Assembly (NCBI RefSeq): GCF_024810105.1
Contig: NZ_JANUDX010000003.1
Location: 372,001-436,000 of the forward strand
From: Stenotrophomonas sp. BIGb0135
GTDB lineage: Bacteria > Pseudomonadota > Gammaproteobacteria > Xanthomonadales > Xanthomonadaceae
Length of the DNA: 64,000 nt
Direction of reading: 5' to 3'
Positions within the stretch are counted from its first letter, which is position 1; every line of letters begins with the position of its first letter. A program made the translations under genes and the position numbers. Shown here one piece after another: positions 63,639 through 64,000 of the stretch. The notes under the pieces were generated by a model. That model was not told the DNA's origin, did not search any database, and worked only from the letters and a program-made list of their open reading frames with translations.

Positions 63639-64000
63639 ATGTCTGCCGGTGGCCTGCTCCTGCGCGTGGTGTTGATGCTCAGCCTGTTGCTCAACGGGCT
63701 GAACGCCGCTATGGCCGCGCCCATGGCATTGGCGATGGCCACCCCGCCCGCTGCCGCAACGGCGGCCCCGCCCTGCCACGACGCACCGGCCGCAACGCCG
63801 ATGCAGCCTGGCCACCACAGCCACATCGATGCCGGCGCCCAGCCGCCGCACGACGGCGACCACTGCGCGATCAAGGACTGCCTGCGCAGCTGCGCGCAGC
63901 AATCCAGCCTGCCCCCGTCCATCGCCTGGCTGCCCAGCCCGCCGCCGCTGTCGCTGGCGCCGGTGAGCCTGCCGCGCCCAGCACTGCCGGCGCCGCCGCT
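63639..64000 (+). CDS. copL: CopL-like metal-binding leader protein (3' end outside window)
   Basis: An open frame from ATG 63639 to the window end (120 codons seen). It begins with a signal-like hydrophobic stretch 'LLLRVVLMLSLLLNGLNAAM', then Ala/Pro-rich sequence with clustered His and Cys: 'PPCHDAPAAT', 'GHHSHIDAGAQPPHDGDHC' and 'IKDCLRSCAQQ'. This is the pattern of CopL in xanthomonads, a small protein encoded just upstream of copA-copB and needed for copper-inducible expression of those resistance genes. The downstream genes are not visible. An AGGGTAAG in front of the ATG may act as ribosome site. The call rests on composition and likely position, so it is moderate. Confidence 0.6.
   Translation, partial: MSAGGLLLRVVLMLSLLLNGLNAAMAAPMALAMATPPAAATAAPPCHDAPAATPMQPGHHSHIDAGAQPPHDGDHCAIKDCLRSCAQQSSLPPSIAWLPSPPPLSLAPVSLPRPALPAPP

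Overview
This 64-kb, high-GC window looks like chromosomal core from a member of the Xanthomonadaceae, most likely Stenotrophomonas. The evidence is a gene set typical of xanthomonads (a large TonB-dependent receptor, a pilG-pilH-pilI-pilJ-chpA-chpB-chpC cluster, a CopL-type leader gene, a histone H1-like protein, gshB followed by a TonB-family gene) and several short GTAG-type palindromic repeats between genes. No rRNA, tRNA, CRISPR array, transposase or prophage gene was seen. Coding density is high and most genes lie in short operons, many with ATGA or GTGA stop/start overlaps.

Layout. 1-3.4 kb: end of an AsmA-family gene, then a leftward group mtgA, GtrB-like glycosyltransferase and CBS protein. 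3.5-8.9 kb: hslO, a secreted protein of unknown function and a TonB-dependent receptor. 9.0-13.7 kb: a TetR gene divergent from an alpha/beta hydrolase-fadE operon, with two matching operator-like palindromes over the promoter, then a DUF4442 gene. 13.7-18.8 kb: DUF1304 protein, Npt/MFS-type transporter, GMC oxidoreductase and a class C beta-lactamase-like serine hydrolase. 18.8-22.3 kb: REP-like repeats, a microsatellite, a lysine-rich histone-like gene, a 960-bp gene-free region and gcvT-gcvH. 22.4-26.7 kb: the SPFH/NfeD pair, a DUF962 gene and a coupled set nudE-cysQ-mazG-ynfA that looks like nucleotide house-cleaning. 26.8-28.9 kb: bioA-rsmE.

29.2-41.5 kb is one leftward type IV pilus chemosensory (Pil-Chp) cluster: two response regulators, two CheW-like couplers, a methyl-accepting receptor, a giant CheA-type kinase of about 2330 residues and a CheB-like protein. 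The CheR-like pilK is absent and the CheB-like protein appears to lack its catalytic serine, so the methylation arm seems to be lost. 41.7-43.6 kb: gshB-tonB. 43.7-49.5 kb: a leftward group mrcB, a TPR lipoprotein (probable LpoP-type activator), a YoaA/DinG helicase and tsaB. 49.6-56.2 kb: a GT2-GT4 fusion glycosyltransferase, a TPR membrane protein, relA and a small secreted protein. 56.3-63.5 kb: hrpA, dps, a repeat-filled gap and recQ. The window ends inside a copL-like gene.

The most interesting observations are the double TetR operator with a probably leaderless mRNA, the ChpB/PilK co-loss, the mrcB-lipoprotein pairing, and two copies of an intergenic element with a near-constant 53-nt core between arms that differ in sequence but are perfectly complementary within each copy.
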